64,000 nucleotides of DNA from Stratiolaelaps scimitus (taxonomy: Eukaryota > Arthropoda > Arachnida > Mesostigmata > Laelapidae), in the NCBI GenBank assembly GCA_019614645.1, contig JABWDB010000006.1, forward strand, positions 6,696,001 to 6,760,000, in the 5' to 3' direction. Positions 54,101 to 64,000 of this stretch are shown here, in pieces. The notes beneath the pieces are model-generated. The model did no database searches and was not told the origin of the DNA. It was given only the letters and a program-made list of their open reading frames with translations. Each line of letters starts with the position of its first letter. Positions within the stretch are counted from its first letter, which is position 1. The position numbers and the translations under genes were made by a program.

Positions 54101-54199
54101 GATTAGGGTTAATCCTCATTTATGTGTCACCAACCACTGCGGCGTCAGCCAAGTGCATGACGTCTTAATACTCGAGGAATTAGCATTGCCTCTCTCTCC

Positions 54200-54237
<38 letters not shown>

Positions 54238-56490
54238 GCGAAAAGGTTACATGACCCGTTGGGCTGCAGATGCGCCAATGAAAATTTCGCCTAATGTGGC
54301 TCTGCGGGTGTTGACCAGCAACAGATAAGAAGATTCGTAGAGAAGTTGTCTGCGTGCTTCACTTGGAGTTCATCTATTCACCGCGTGACGGTGCCATGTG
54401 TCGACCATTTCTATGTCACGCATGAAGAATCAACACTTGCTCACATACCGGGCCTACTCATTATCGGTGTGCTTCCCTGGATTTCACTGAACTGAGCTGG
54501 CTGTTGTCGCTTCCATCACGACCGTACTATCTACAGTAGGAGCGGCAGAGGGGAGAGCTAAGCAGCCCTTCTTCCTTCTGCCGATGGGGTTGCGTGCAGT
54601 TGCGTTTTACTTTCTGAACACCCTGTAGGCTTCCTTACTGAACATAACACTGGCTATCGTGGAGCTTGGATTTCAATATGGATCTTCGTGTGGGGTGTAC
54701 GCTATCTTACATGGCGGGGATGAGATAAGCTTTATGACTCAGGCTGTGCAGCGATGGCGAATGATTTGGATACCCAGGATTGGAACAAACCTCTTCACTG
54801 TCGTCAACTGAATTGCAGTACAGGGAGATGGTCGAGGCCTAGAATATATCATCAGGCTTGTTGGTTGTTTGCGAAGTGGCACCATCTACTGCTGACAATC
54901 ATCTTTGCGACGGATGATGAAGGCAGTGTTTATACTTTGTTGCCCCATAACTTCTGGTGTCGGTCGAACTTCCGGAGCAGTTAGCTGATTCAATAGCTTC
55001 AATATCTATAGAAGTGGCTGCCGTTACAGAAACGACAAATTGGCATGTGTTGTTAACGTTTTTCGCCCCTGTATGCCATTTCATTTACAGTCATTATCGA
55101 TATTTTTTATTTTTATTTTTTATATTTTATCGAGAACTCAGGCGTATGTATATTGCAGTTCCGAAAATAAACTTGATTTTGAAACTGAAACTGATATCTA
55201 ACGAGTTCCTATTATTTAATTTATGCTTATTTATTGGTTGCATATGATCTCTGCGATTATTAGAGAGAGAGAGAGAGAGAGAGCAAGTGGGTGCTGTGTT
55301 GCAGTGTTACTCGGTGTTACCAAACTATCTGTTAATGATTCCTTGTATTGTCGCGCGTTGCTTCCTTCATCGACTATATTATACACTGTTAGTAGTTTTG
55401 AGTTATATAGCTACTGAAGATGTTACATAACTAGTCTTTTCCCTTTTGGCGATTAGTATCAAATACGTCTCATTTGTGTTTCAGATGTGTCGTCTCATGC
55501 ACGGCCTACGGATGACATCGTGTAAAAGCGCCAAAGACCGCACAGGGATGTCGGCCACATTGGAGCAGGTTTCAATTTTAGAGCTGGATCACAACCTTGC
55601 TGCCCATCAAGTTTCGCACGCTCTACAGTGTATGCGCAGGTTTGTATATGCGTTGTCACTTTAATACGCTGGTCCCCGTGTGCCAGCTGGTACCAGCTAC
55701 CAGTTGTTCTGGTGTTTTTCATTTTTATTTCGAAGGCAGACTTCGAGAAGTAAGATTAGAAGCTGATCAACACGAATAGTATGATAAGCAAATAAATATA
55801 TGAATCCTGGGTTCGATCGCACGGCTTATGGATCCCTTTTCGACGGCGGTAGTAAGCGAAGATCATTGAGTTCTCAATGCCGGCCCATAGCCACCATGAG
55901 TTGGGACTCTCGACAGTCAAAATTCTCTGAAACACATCCGTAAATGGATAATAAGCAGGCCGAATGCTTCGAAATCCTCAAAGGCCATGCACAAAGTAAC
56001 GGAATATGTTCAAAAGTCTGGTTCCAGTTATTCTGTCTGATCTCAGCTTCAGAAAAGATGCACAGCTCGGCGAGCTGAGGCACGAAACATTCAATTTGCT
56101 CCGATCCTATCGAATGAACCCGTATGGGTTCACCGCGTACTCTGAAGAAGCGGCGGCAGGGCCGCAGGCAAGCTCAGACGCGAAGTCATATAGGGAAGGC
56201 GTTAGGTAAAAAGTGGAGTATTCAGAAAAAGGAGCGACATGATTTAGTTCTTGGTCTTGCGAACTTGATTGCACCTCTCGATAATTAAAGGAATCGTTGT
56301 AATGAGATCATTTTCTGTGGTAATAATAATAATAATAATGCCATGTTCTGCTTTCAGTGAGGGCTCACGGCTGCAAAACTGCTTCAAGAACATTGGATCA
56401 CCAAAGTACGCTATCAACACCCTACAGCTGATGCATTTGCCGAAGATGTATCGGCCGCCTGTGGGCACCTTCGGATATGGAGATACTTAA
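38983..56490 (+). CDS. INPP4A: Inositol polyphosphate 4-phosphatase (INPP4A/B family), 17 coding exons
   Basis: It removes the 4-phosphate from PtdIns(3,4)P2 and thereby damps PI3K signalling at endosomes and plasma membrane. Exons: 38983-39103, 39520-39672, 40028-40231, 42651-42802, 43027-43220, 43732-43786, 44114-44271, 45356-45679, 46077-46356, 47250-47533, 47952-48228, 48715-48965, 49447-49605, 49997-50186, 55485-55639, 56053-56205 and 56358-56490. All are GT-AG with consistent phases, summing to 1080 aa. Domains: PH (about residues 15-125; [35 protein letters not shown]), C2 (about 165-300), the INPP4-specific [12 protein letters not shown] (about 416-427), and the catalytic CX5R motif CKSAKDR at 947-953. 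The C-terminus [20 protein letters not shown] matches the family. An in-frame stop precedes the ATG. I cannot tell INPP4A from INPP4B, as invertebrates usually have one. Confidence 0.95.
40232..42650. other. INPP4 intron 3
   Basis: A 2.4-kb intron between the PH and C2 exons, AT-rich, with a GA run at 41562-41578 and a (TA)n tract near 42050. No coding signal or named repeat is seen in it. Confidence 0.6.
43575..43610. repeat. (TA)n microsatellite in an INPP4 intron
   Basis: About 18 TA units, 120 bases upstream of a 55-base exon. Confidence 0.9.
44288..44950. mobile_element. Foldback (MITE-like) element with long terminal inverted repeats
   Basis: The left arm 44288-44515 and right arm 44738-44950 are inverted copies (for example TTGCGTACACAGCCAATCA / TGATTGGCTGTGTACGCAA and TAATTATCAAGTTAGCTTGATTGCAA / TTGCAATCAAGCTAACTTGATAATTA). 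They flank a 220-bp spacer of AAATATTATT repeats and unique sequence. The left arm carries about 16 extra bases near its inner end. There is no coding capacity. It lies wholly within an INPP4 intron. Confidence 0.85.
45074..45123. repeat. (TA)n/(GT)n microsatellite
   Basis: TA runs interrupted once by ATTAT and ending in GTGTGTGTAT, in the same INPP4 intron as the foldback element. Confidence 0.9.
48455..48650 (+). mobile_element. Possible SINE with B-box and hairpin-bearing tail
   Basis: A canonical B-box (GCGGGTTCGATCCCCACCCGC, about 48507-48527) lies 70 bases upstream of the dispersed motif ACCGTGGTGTTAAATGTTGGCTGAGAGTCAGCCC (48588-48621), followed by GGAAAATTCACTTAG. The tail part recurs at 18793 and 29149. 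The upstream half does not form a clean tRNA cloverleaf, so the head assignment is tentative. Confidence 0.4.
49146..49272 (+). mobile_element. tRNA-derived SINE tail fragment, copy 3
   Basis: Contains GAGAACTTAAGCATTGTAGCATTGCAATTCCTTTAATAAACCAATAAAGC-type text, matching the tails of the copies at 8881 and 50449. The tRNA-like head is mostly lost. It lies in an INPP4 intron. Confidence 0.6.
50449..50596 (+). mobile_element. tRNA-derived SINE, best-preserved copy
   Basis: The head GTCAGCGCGGTGGCTCGGGC (A-box-like) and a CTCTGGCTATCGGAAGCCAGAG stem-loop where an anticodon arm would be are followed by B-box GGTTCGAGCCCC. Then come CGCTGCGTGACA and the family tail AGCTTAAGCATTGGAAAGTTGCAGC and TCCTTTAATAAACCAATAAAAC. 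Confidence 0.8.
50780..52240. other. GC/CpG-rich island inside the INPP4 gene
   Basis: Much more GC- and CpG-rich than the surrounding intron, with short open frames on both strands but no recognisable protein. It has the look of a promoter or 5' UTR region and resembles the blocks at 1.8-2.4 kb and 62.5-63.9 kb. It could be an internal promoter for a shorter INPP4 transcript or a nested non-coding gene; this is inference. Confidence 0.35.
54203..54233. repeat. (TA)n microsatellite preceded by (CT)n
   Basis: An uninterrupted TA run after CTCTCTCCCTC, in INPP4 intron 14. Confidence 0.9.
54610..54628 (-). repeat. Possible transposon terminal motif, inverted copy
   Basis: The reverse strand reads TACAGGGTGTTCAGAAAG, matching 8784-8802 except one base. 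No partner end was found nearby. Confidence 0.35.
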
Positions 56491-56914
56491 GCAAACAGAC
56501 GCTAAATCTAGTGGAGTAAATCCTTCTCCGATTCGTCTATACATCCAAGCTGGCAAGAAGTGACGTTTGAGAAGATCCTTTCCGTCGTAGTTCGTAACGG
56601 TCCTCATCGATCAGCTACGCAAGTGTGCAACCCTTTCAATGGATGAGAGGAATTTGGATTGCCAACGACCGAGCCCGAACGCCACGAAAAAAAAACAAGA
56701 AACCTACATTGTAATTATTTAATCTCTGCCTCATCAGATACCAAGACCGACCGGTCTGCGTGTACGGAATATAAGTGATGTACGTAGCAACGAGGAGACA
56801 TCTTGTCCTTCTTCAACGATGATAACTACCCCTTGCCTCAGTATCCGCAACGGGCTGGAAGGGTAAACTCATAGTGAGAAATGTTAATTGTACCACGACA
56901 TTTCAGGGCCTCCA

Positions 56915-56920
56915 AATAAA
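56915..56920 (+). terminator. Polyadenylation signal candidate for INPP4
   Basis: AATAAA 425 bases after the INPP4 stop codon, followed by a GT/T-containing stretch. It suits a 3' UTR of about 450 bases. Confidence 0.5.
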
Positions 56921-57735
56921 CCTTGATTATTCTAAATGGGTGAGCCCAGCAATAGGGTTACAATTATTGTTCAGAGAGACGGCATTCTATCAACCGACGA
57001 TCCGTGTTAGCTTAATGGATCCCACATCCAAGGTGAATCCACCGTAATCGTTGTAATGATCGGACCGAATGCGAAGTTTCGGTACGACGCAATTCTAGCC
57101 TTTTCGGTATAGAGTATATACCGGCATATAGCAATGTAGGTGCTTCTCGATTTAACGAGTGCACCTCGCAACATCTTATAGAAGGCGGGCAACAGCCAAA
57201 GGGAAGCAAGCACATGATAGTTAGTATTTCACAACGGCCATGTAACTTTGTGAAGAGGTACAGTGTGTTTACAACATATACATAAAATCGCTGTTCAGGA
57301 CAGGTGAACGCCCAGCACAAACTGACTGTAATCTCAGCTGGGGGGTGACACACGTGAGATGTTGGATGCCCATGAAACATCTGAAGGATGTAATTAACAA
57401 TGCGTTGTGTATAAAGATATTACACGATATTATTATTATTACTATTATTATTATTATTATTATTTATCCTGCCATTATTATTAATATTATTATTCCGAAG
57501 ATTAATAAGAGCTATATATGGTGCAATGATGGTGATACACCATGTCTATTTGCAATAGTCGCTTGCAATCGATGCCTGCTTCGCGGCGGACGAGGCACGT
57601 CACCTACACACGATTCTCGGTTCAGCGCTAGTTGCTTTTGATGCTGCGAACACGTGGTCGTGTAGACGAGAGAAATGTTCACGTCATTAACATTTTTTTG
57701 TTTTTATGTTGATCTTGGGAATACCCGGGGCACAG

Positions 57736-58151
57736 TGGGAGGATGGAGGGGGTGATGCGGTCTCCATCGATGGAATCAGCAGTGCTGAGTTCCTCGAGGT
57801 GCTGAATGGACGAACGAAAACAAATGAAGGCATACTCGCTCGGCTGAGATCGGAGGTGCTCTCTCAGAAACATGTGCCGGTAACGAATCATTTGAAGAGC
57901 ATGTGCTTCGGATGTATGTTGATGTTCGGCTCAGGGGGTTCTGCAGGTGTGGCCGAGGTCGGAGCGAGCCCGGACCACTCCGAACGAAACTCCCGCTGAG
58001 TTGACGCGCCTGTGGAGTGCAGCGGGCGACAGTGCGATTGCATTCGTTGGCCGTTGCCGACGAAGTCGACCAACGGCACCGGAGCAACATACAAAGATCA
58101 GGCTCACGTTAGAGGTCCAAACTATAATATAGAATTGGCGGCTGTGCTCGG

Positions 58152-58194
<43 letters not shown>

Positions 58195-58295
58195 TATATA
58201 TATATGTGTGTGTGTATGTTACAGAAGTTCGTCTGACGGACCCGTGATGAAACGCTACACAGCGCTGATTGACGAGACAAACTTGTGCGATGGAG
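57736..58295 (+). CDS. Unidentified gene, three splice-compatible exons (partial)
   Basis: Three consecutive exons can be joined in phase. 57736-57879 follows acceptor GGCACAG and ends at CCG|GTAACG. 57947-58107 follows acceptor TTCTGCAG and ends at CAC|GTTAGA. 58225-58295 follows acceptor GTTACAG and ends at GAG|GTTAGA. The conceptual text contains AEFLEVLNGRTKTNEGILAR, SEVLSQKHVPVWPRSER, TPAELTRLW and MKRYTALIDETNLCDGG, a composition typical of real protein. Start and stop exons are not placed. A later open segment at 58793-58958 (FFIDVKYQSGGGELRIL ... WLKSYP, then TGA) could be the last exon, but its phase (2) needs another exon between. I do not recognise the family; it may equally be a relic. 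Confidence 0.4.
58153..58215. repeat. Long (TA)n microsatellite ending in (GT)n
   Basis: About 25 TA units with one AGA interruption, then GTGTGTGTGT, immediately before the acceptor of the putative exon at 58225. Confidence 0.9.
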
Positions 58296-60630
58296 GTTAG
58301 ACGAATTCAAACGAATTTATCTACTTTCAAATATAATAATAGGCCTATGACTTTGTTTTAATCGAACAAGCTGACGAAGTGTTTAATCGAGATTCTGGAT
58401 TATTTATCTCTAAATTTGTGGATATTTTATTGCAAGCCTTCTTCGAACACTTCATTCATTGTGTACCAATAAATGATTAATATATACAGCAATTAACAAT
58501 TAGCGTTAATATTCGTTATTGAGTTCAATTAAACTTTAGATTGTGTAGCCTCGAGAAGTGCAAAATGCAAAAGTTCTTAGGTTCCATGTTCGACACCATC
58601 TTCGCCTTATCATAGAAACACAAGAAGCACTCGGGGTCTGTAGCGATTCGTCTAGAGCCTCGATTGGACGCGCTCAGACGCCCCGGCGTGTGCTATCCGT
58701 GGCATGCCTTGCGAGGCTCCACCGACTGTCAAATGACTGTCGTTGAAATTCGTTAAATTTAAAACACTTAAAGCCGTTCAAAAAATTGACAGGAAACCTG
58801 AGCAATTTTTCATAGATGTCAAATATCAGTCTGGCGGGGGAGAATTACGCATTCTAACGAATAAAATTTTCTCGCCACAATCGAAAGATACGAGGGACAG
58901 CGTGACGAATGTACTCATTGATGATGTACTGTTTTCTTGGTTGAAAAGTTACCCGTGATGGGTAGCACGAACTGTCATTAACTGCTGCCCATTTATCGGA
59001 ATAAAATGTCTGTAAAAACACATGCCCAGTGAGAATAATGAGTAAATTATTCGATTGGTTAAGTGTTTCGTCCAGTTTCTACAAAGGAAAATGAAAATTC
59101 ATTATAAGTATTGACCATTACTCTGATGGGGAGTACTTGAGCGTGGTAGCGAATCGAGGTCTGATCTCTGATCAAACAAGAAATTCCCACGATCCGCGAT
59201 GATTTGCAAAAGAGAACAGCTTGGTCAAAAAGGAAGCTCGGATTGAAACCACATGGTAAGCAACTATAATACAAAAAAAAACTCCCGCACTGAGCTAGAT
59301 TACGCACTGACAACCTTTCAATAATTGTGAAAAACTTCCTATACCAATGGTAGCATTGAGCCAGTCAATCTTTCTAAATTTTCATTTCAAGAGAGCCTGA
59401 AAGCAACACTGAGTATATATATATATATACATGACGAATAAGTCATTAATCCATGGTTGCGTAATAAATAGTAGGGCTTCCTAACATGTTTTCCTTTCAA
59501 GATGAATGTTATTGAATTACCATGACTCATTAGTTGACCTTCCGCCATCTTCTATGAATCTCTATAATAAGCACAAGAAGGCTTAGATGCGCATGGTTCA
59601 TTTTCTATCGGGCGCGCCCAGTGTTGGGGAGGGGGTCCCATAGCATAACTCCTATGTCGAGACCAACGTAACAAGCCACCGACTTTCGGTGTTATCTTCT
59701 GTGAAATTGCATTATAACAGCTGCCGCTCTGGTCGGCCAAATTGCATCTGAATATATAGCCATGAGTGTGTTGAAATGTTCGGCTTTTGGTGTTGTTCTT
59801 CCGGGAGTTGCGTGCTCAGTTCGATCTTTATATCGGCTTATTTAAAAATGTAAACATTGCATTGTCGACCTTTTTCTTAATACCGCTTTTTTGCCTTTTT
59901 CCGTGACAATATTATTTGGCGCTATTATAATAGTAATTAGGTGGTAAATTATTGTGCTGCGATTTCCTGTCACATCATTACTGCTTTCTTGATATAATTC
60001 GGTGGCTTATTTCGGCTGACCAACTCCTATTGTTGATCAACTAAAAAGAAAAGGTTCGTATACAAATAACAATAACTTGCGTGGCAAAGTGTCTGAATCG
60101 AACGTACTATTGAAATCATTGAGAGCTCCGAATGATGATCAACAACAACAATTAGGGTCTGGTGTGTTTCAAAGCTAGTTAGATAGCAAGGCATATGTGC
60201 GTGACATTGAAATGTATTTGCTAACCCCACTAGTAAATAGACATCAACTCTTCATCTCCACGCATCGGAAGCAGATGGAATGATTAGGATACTAATATTA
60301 TTACCGAAATATTTATCGTGATCAATTTTAGTTGATATATCAGCTAAAATATATATATATATATATTATATATTTGGTGATGATACAGGCCGCGTTATTA
60401 AAGTTCTTCTGTTTGTGATGTAGCAAATATGTCTGTTCAATTTAATGCGGTTATAAATAACAATGAGATAATTTAGTACCGATAGTGGTAAGGGTACCGA
60501 ATAATAGAAATAAATTATAACGACACCGTTTGATAACAAACTTAACCCTTTGATGTCATTCTTTGCTGAGTATTTATTTGCAGCCACTAGCTTGCTGGGT
60601 TTGACATATCTTTCTAACATCAGACCGTTC

Positions 60631-60663
<33 letters not shown>

Positions 60664-62538
60664 GATTATATATAATGGTACGCTGGTTCATTTATCCTTT
60701 ATTTGGAATTGACTCTGGAGATGCGACGGTGAAAATACAATGCCAGCAGGTTGCATATTATGCTGTTGTTGTTACTGGCCATGTCGTTCAACTTTGGTGA
60801 TGGATCTAGCATCGCCTTTGGTGATTTCCCATTCTACTCAATAATTCAATTTTATTTTTTAGTTTTAATTAACTTATATTTGATTTAGTTCTGTTCTGAT
60901 CTTGTTAGGATCGCGTCTCCAACATCTATTTCGCGGTCATGATTCTCAGTGGCTTCCCGAGACTGGCTGTCGGGTCGCCACCACACTTCTGTGACGGACA
61001 GCCGAAATTCAGTATCAAATTGCTGTGAGGTATTCGGACGATCTCGCGATCTCCCAACTGCAGATAGCGCGCTAATCACCGATGAATTATGAGTGATTAC
61101 GAAAAAAGTAGAGTTCCCGCAGTGTCGTCTGATCGTCTCGAGGGCAACGAGATTCGTATCTCTGATTTCAGTTCGCCACATGCCCAAGGCTCTGGGCTTA
61201 TTCAATCGATCGAACGATTGACCAAATCAGCGAGTCCAATGCAAAACGAGTCGGAACAACGTACGGTGTTCAAGGACGAATGATTGGGTCGACATTGTTG
61301 CTTAGACAGGACGGCCAATCAGTGCGTGGTGTGCTTAGCCTAGGAAGGGGCATACTGGCAGAAACGGATGCCATGGATCTAGTTTACCGAGTTATTTACA
61401 ATCGATGAACGTTGAGCTTTTCCGATCTCTAAACAAACAAAGACAATGATGAGAAACATCTACTGTGTGTATCTCAGTGTGTGTGTGTGAGAGAGAGAGA
61501 GCGAGAGAGATTGTGGATCTCGTCAGAGGAATGAGAGAATGCAATGTGTTCATTTGGCTTCTGTTTACGCGAAATCTTTTGGTGCCGCAGAAGAAGATTG
61601 ACGCTCAGCTACCGAGAAGGGAAGATTTTGCGCGAAGAGAAGGCGGCGGAGGAGAAGGTCGGGTTCGTTCCATGCGGCTGTCCTAGGGTGCCCTATAATG
61701 GGACCTTTAACCGGCCTACCGGTGTTACTACGTGTGTATGCGAGGATGATGCAGAAGCATGCGGCGTGGCCAGGGACACCTTCCGAGCGCATGATTCCAC
61801 TGAGAATCGAAACAGTAGGCGTTCACCGAAAATGTGCTGGGAATGAGTTAGAGCAAAGTAGACATCTCTACAACTATGGAGTATTCGTTTCGGGAGCTTT
61901 CACTGCTCTTGCTAATTACTATTTGGCTATATTAACAAATCTGTAAGTCGATGGGCGTGTGTTAGTTCTGCGGGCACTAGAGCCGCAAGCCTTACGGTTC
62001 GAGGTGTGTCCGCGTTTGCGCTAACAGCAACTGTTAAGATTTGCGCACGTTGTCGATATTGTGCTCCTTGTGTAAACACTGACTCATGTTACATCTCTTG
62101 ATCGTCTGGTACAAAGTTAGTTTGATCTGTCTGTATGATCGGAACTAGTGGTTTTGTTTGCCACTAATGAAGTTGGGTGGGCTAGCTAGTAAAAATGTTG
62201 TTCTTGTTTCTAAATAAACCATTTCCACAGCATTATTTCCACTGTTTTTTCATTAGCAAAGAAAAAAATAGCGCGCACCAGCAACAACAACAACGTTCTT
62301 TACTCAAGGGCATGTGAAAATGCCGTCTCTAAGTTGTGTTCTATTGATATGCAAGGATTCTGCTGCCTTAGACGCTACCCGCCATTATCTGCCGAGTTAA
62401 TGTTCAGGATCTTCTATTTACCCATCTCTCTCTCTCTCGCTCTCTGTCTTGATGTGTTCGTTTAGCACAGTGTTTCATTTCCCACGTACGTACACAGCGA
62501 TCTCCCCTTTAAGTCGGGTCATGTATTGATTAACGTGT
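58296..62538. other. Interval without a supported gene
   Basis: Besides the possible terminal exon at 58793-58958, there are short open frames (61089-61283 plus strand, 64 codons from an ATG; 61544-61946 plus strand in overlapping frames). None shows a domain or a convincing splice context. (TA)n tracts lie at about 59414-59429, 60349-60373 and 60632-60673. A (GT)n(GA)n tract lies at 61478-61510. Confidence 0.4.
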
Positions 62539-62800
62539 CTACTTTGTCTTCGCCGCCGGGGGTCGCTGGATGACGCTGAGGAGACGCTCGCGCGCGGTTT
62601 GCACCTGCACTACGTCGGCATCTGCCGCTTCCCCTCCTCCGATCGTTGGCTGATATTGGCTGATGCGCGCGATCTTCCTTTTGCCACCTTTGTGTTCTCC
62701 GTCCGTGTGGCGTTTGTAGGCCGACCCCTGTATGCGGGAGTGTCTTGACTCTGTCGTATTCACGTCATAGTCTGCCCGCCGTCTGCTGAGTTCTTCGTCA
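62539..62800 (-). CDS. Possible C-terminal exon of an unidentified minus-strand gene
   Basis: An acceptor-like CGTCAG on the minus strand precedes a continuous open stretch. It has mixed, charged, protein-like composition: SYDEELSRRRADYDVNTTES, GSAYKRHTDGEHKGGKRK, QTARERLLSVIQRPP, then TAG. There is no in-frame ATG, so it would be a terminal exon whose upstream exons lie further right, perhaps beyond the window. The CpG-rich context could also create such a frame by chance. Confidence 0.3.
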
Positions 62801-62850
62801 TAGCTGACGTAAATGCATACCTACCTAGGAGAAGCTACCCAGACGTCTCT

Positions 62851-62883
<33 letters not shown>

Positions 62884-64000
62884 TTTCTGTCTGTCTCACT
62901 CTGCCGTTATCGGATGCATATGTGTGTATATCTGTGTGTTTTGGACGAGATCCACTGAGTGCGTGAATAACTGAGTGCTGGTGTCGCTCGTGTGTTGTGT
63001 ATGATTGCCGCTGGAGGCCTCCATTTGCGTTGCTCTGCCGTGGCGTCGCTGCTGCTGCAGCAGAATATCCGAATCTGAAGGCACGGACTCAGACAAACAC
63101 ACGCACAGATCGTCGCATGAGAGGATGGAGACACCCAGTACGAACAACCACCGACTCACAAAATTCAGCAGCAGCAGCATCAACAACAACAACGGCAATA
63201 GCCGTAAGCTGTGACGGGACGGGCGGTCTGCTGTTGCTGTTGTCGTGTAGCCAGTGATGGCCGTACGAGGCTTGCCGCCTCCGGTTGCCGCATTTGCTTG
63301 TCTCTGTGTCTCTCTCTCTCACTCTCCCTCTCTATACGTTTGCTTGTCTGTCTGCCGGTAGCCCGTTGAGTCCCGGCTCGATTCCACGAATCGGCCGGCG
63401 GTGGGCTGGCTGGCCGACTGGTGGCCGGTCGGCCGAGCGGCAGGCAAGTCACTGAGAAGACGGCGGAGAGAAACGAAAAAAGAGGAAACAAAGATGAAAA
63501 CGAAGAAGAAAAAAAAGAAAAAGAAGAAAAAGAAGGAGACAGCAAAAACCGAACGAGGAGAGTTGCTGAGCCAAACGCGAGAAGCTTCGGCTGAGCTGGG
63601 CTCCACTCCTGCACTAAGCTCAGCCGAACCGCATGCGAACACGGGAGCGCAAACGCGATACCAAGTGGGATGGATATGAACGTAGAGAACTGTTGTTGCT
63701 GCTGCTGCTGCCGCTGCTGTTTCTTCGCTGGATGAACGAACCAAGTGACCGACCGATCGTCGACTAAACGACCGAGGGAACGCTCGAACCAACGGACCTA
63801 TGGACGGGAGACGGTGGCGAATGCGGCGACGGTTCTGATCGTGGTGCCATTGCTGCTAGATGGCTCTCAGACATATTCTGTTCGGTTGGCTCGACCGTCG
63901 CTGACACATGCGCATACATGCACTAACTATTGGGTAGAATAATACAGCCAGCTAGCTCCCTGAGGGTCTGTGCCAACGCATAAGGGGAGGAAGCATACTA
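62801..64000. other. GC-rich, low-complexity, promoter-like end of window
   Basis: It contains (CT)n/(CA)n near 62848-62884, CTG/CAG clusters at about 63048-63062, 63165-63200 and 63690-63720, CpG-rich runs, and an A-rich poly-Lys-like stretch at 63475-63530. Long frames on both strands are low-complexity shadows. It probably belongs to a promoter or 5' UTR of a gene beyond the window. Confidence 0.4.

Larger units (their letters stand above)
50187..55484. other. INPP4 intron 14, with SINE, GC-rich island and microsatellites
   Basis: This 5.3-kb intron is by far the gene's longest and lies just before the exon with the catalytic Cys. It contains a SINE (50449-50596), a GC- and CpG-rich stretch (about 50780-52240) with CAG, CCG and TGG low-complexity runs, and weak open frames at 52.8-54 kb that match no domain I know. 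It also holds a transposon-end-like motif at 54610-54628 and a (CT)n(TA)n tract at 54189-54233. Confidence 0.6.

Noticed and set aside
56244..56490. Minus-strand open frames over the last INPP4 exons
   Set aside because: The plus strand carries the conserved INPP4 C-terminus with correct splice sites here.
57424..57500. ATT/TTA triplet run as a CRISPR-like or tandem array
   Set aside because: It is simple-sequence repeat DNA without spacers, in a eukaryotic genome.
63319..63792. Long overlapping frames with poly-Phe or poly-Lys tracts
   Set aside because: An A-rich/G-rich simple-sequence stretch opens frames on both strands; no domain or start context is convincing.

Overview
The window is eukaryotic nuclear DNA, almost certainly from an arthropod. 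Evidence: GT-AG spliced genes with short exons, dense (TA)n, (CT)n and (CAG)n microsatellites, a mariner-type transposase relic, a Ty3/Gypsy relic and tRNA-derived SINEs. A parasitiform mite or a related chelicerate is my guess from gene structure and repeat style; this is inference and not proven.

Layout. 1-8485 has no protein gene I can support. It is microsatellite-rich, has a GC-rich CAG/CGG-laden stretch near 1.8-2.4 kb, and probably holds the 5' end and upstream region of the first gene. 8486-13603 (+) is a complete long-chain acyl-CoA synthetase of the ACSL3/4 type (4 coding exons, 733 aa), followed by about 4 kb of AT-rich putative 3' UTR. 18177-24617 (-) holds neugrin, a mitochondrial RNA/ribosome-linked protein; four coding exons are resolved and the N-terminal exon is not. 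25272-27892 (-) holds S-adenosylhomocysteine hydrolase, but with about 300 codons missing from the middle of its last exon and a frameshift at the join. From 28 to 35 kb lies a nest of mobile DNA: a SINE, a decayed Ty3/Gypsy element with internal inverted duplications, a GC-rich 3' fragment of a second reverse-transcriptase element inside one LTR, and a mariner relic with a 57-bp tandem duplication. 36849-37145 (-) is a small probable mitochondrial protein. 38983-56490 (+) is a 17-exon inositol polyphosphate 4-phosphatase (INPP4 family, 1080 aa) with an N-terminal PH domain, a C2 domain and an intact CX5R active site. Its introns carry a long foldback element, SINEs and a GC-rich island. 57736-58295 (+) has three splice-compatible exons of an unidentified gene. 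The last 5 kb is low-complexity, GC-rich, promoter-like DNA plus one possible minus-strand exon.

Functionally, ACSL and INPP4 both act on lipids, and AHCY and neugrin are housekeeping-type genes. There is no operon logic; the genes are independent neighbours. I found no previously undescribed molecular system. The most notable items are the AHCY lesion, the palindromic/inverted rearrangements inside the Gypsy relic, the foldback element in the INPP4 intron, and a candidate GC-AG intron in neugrin.
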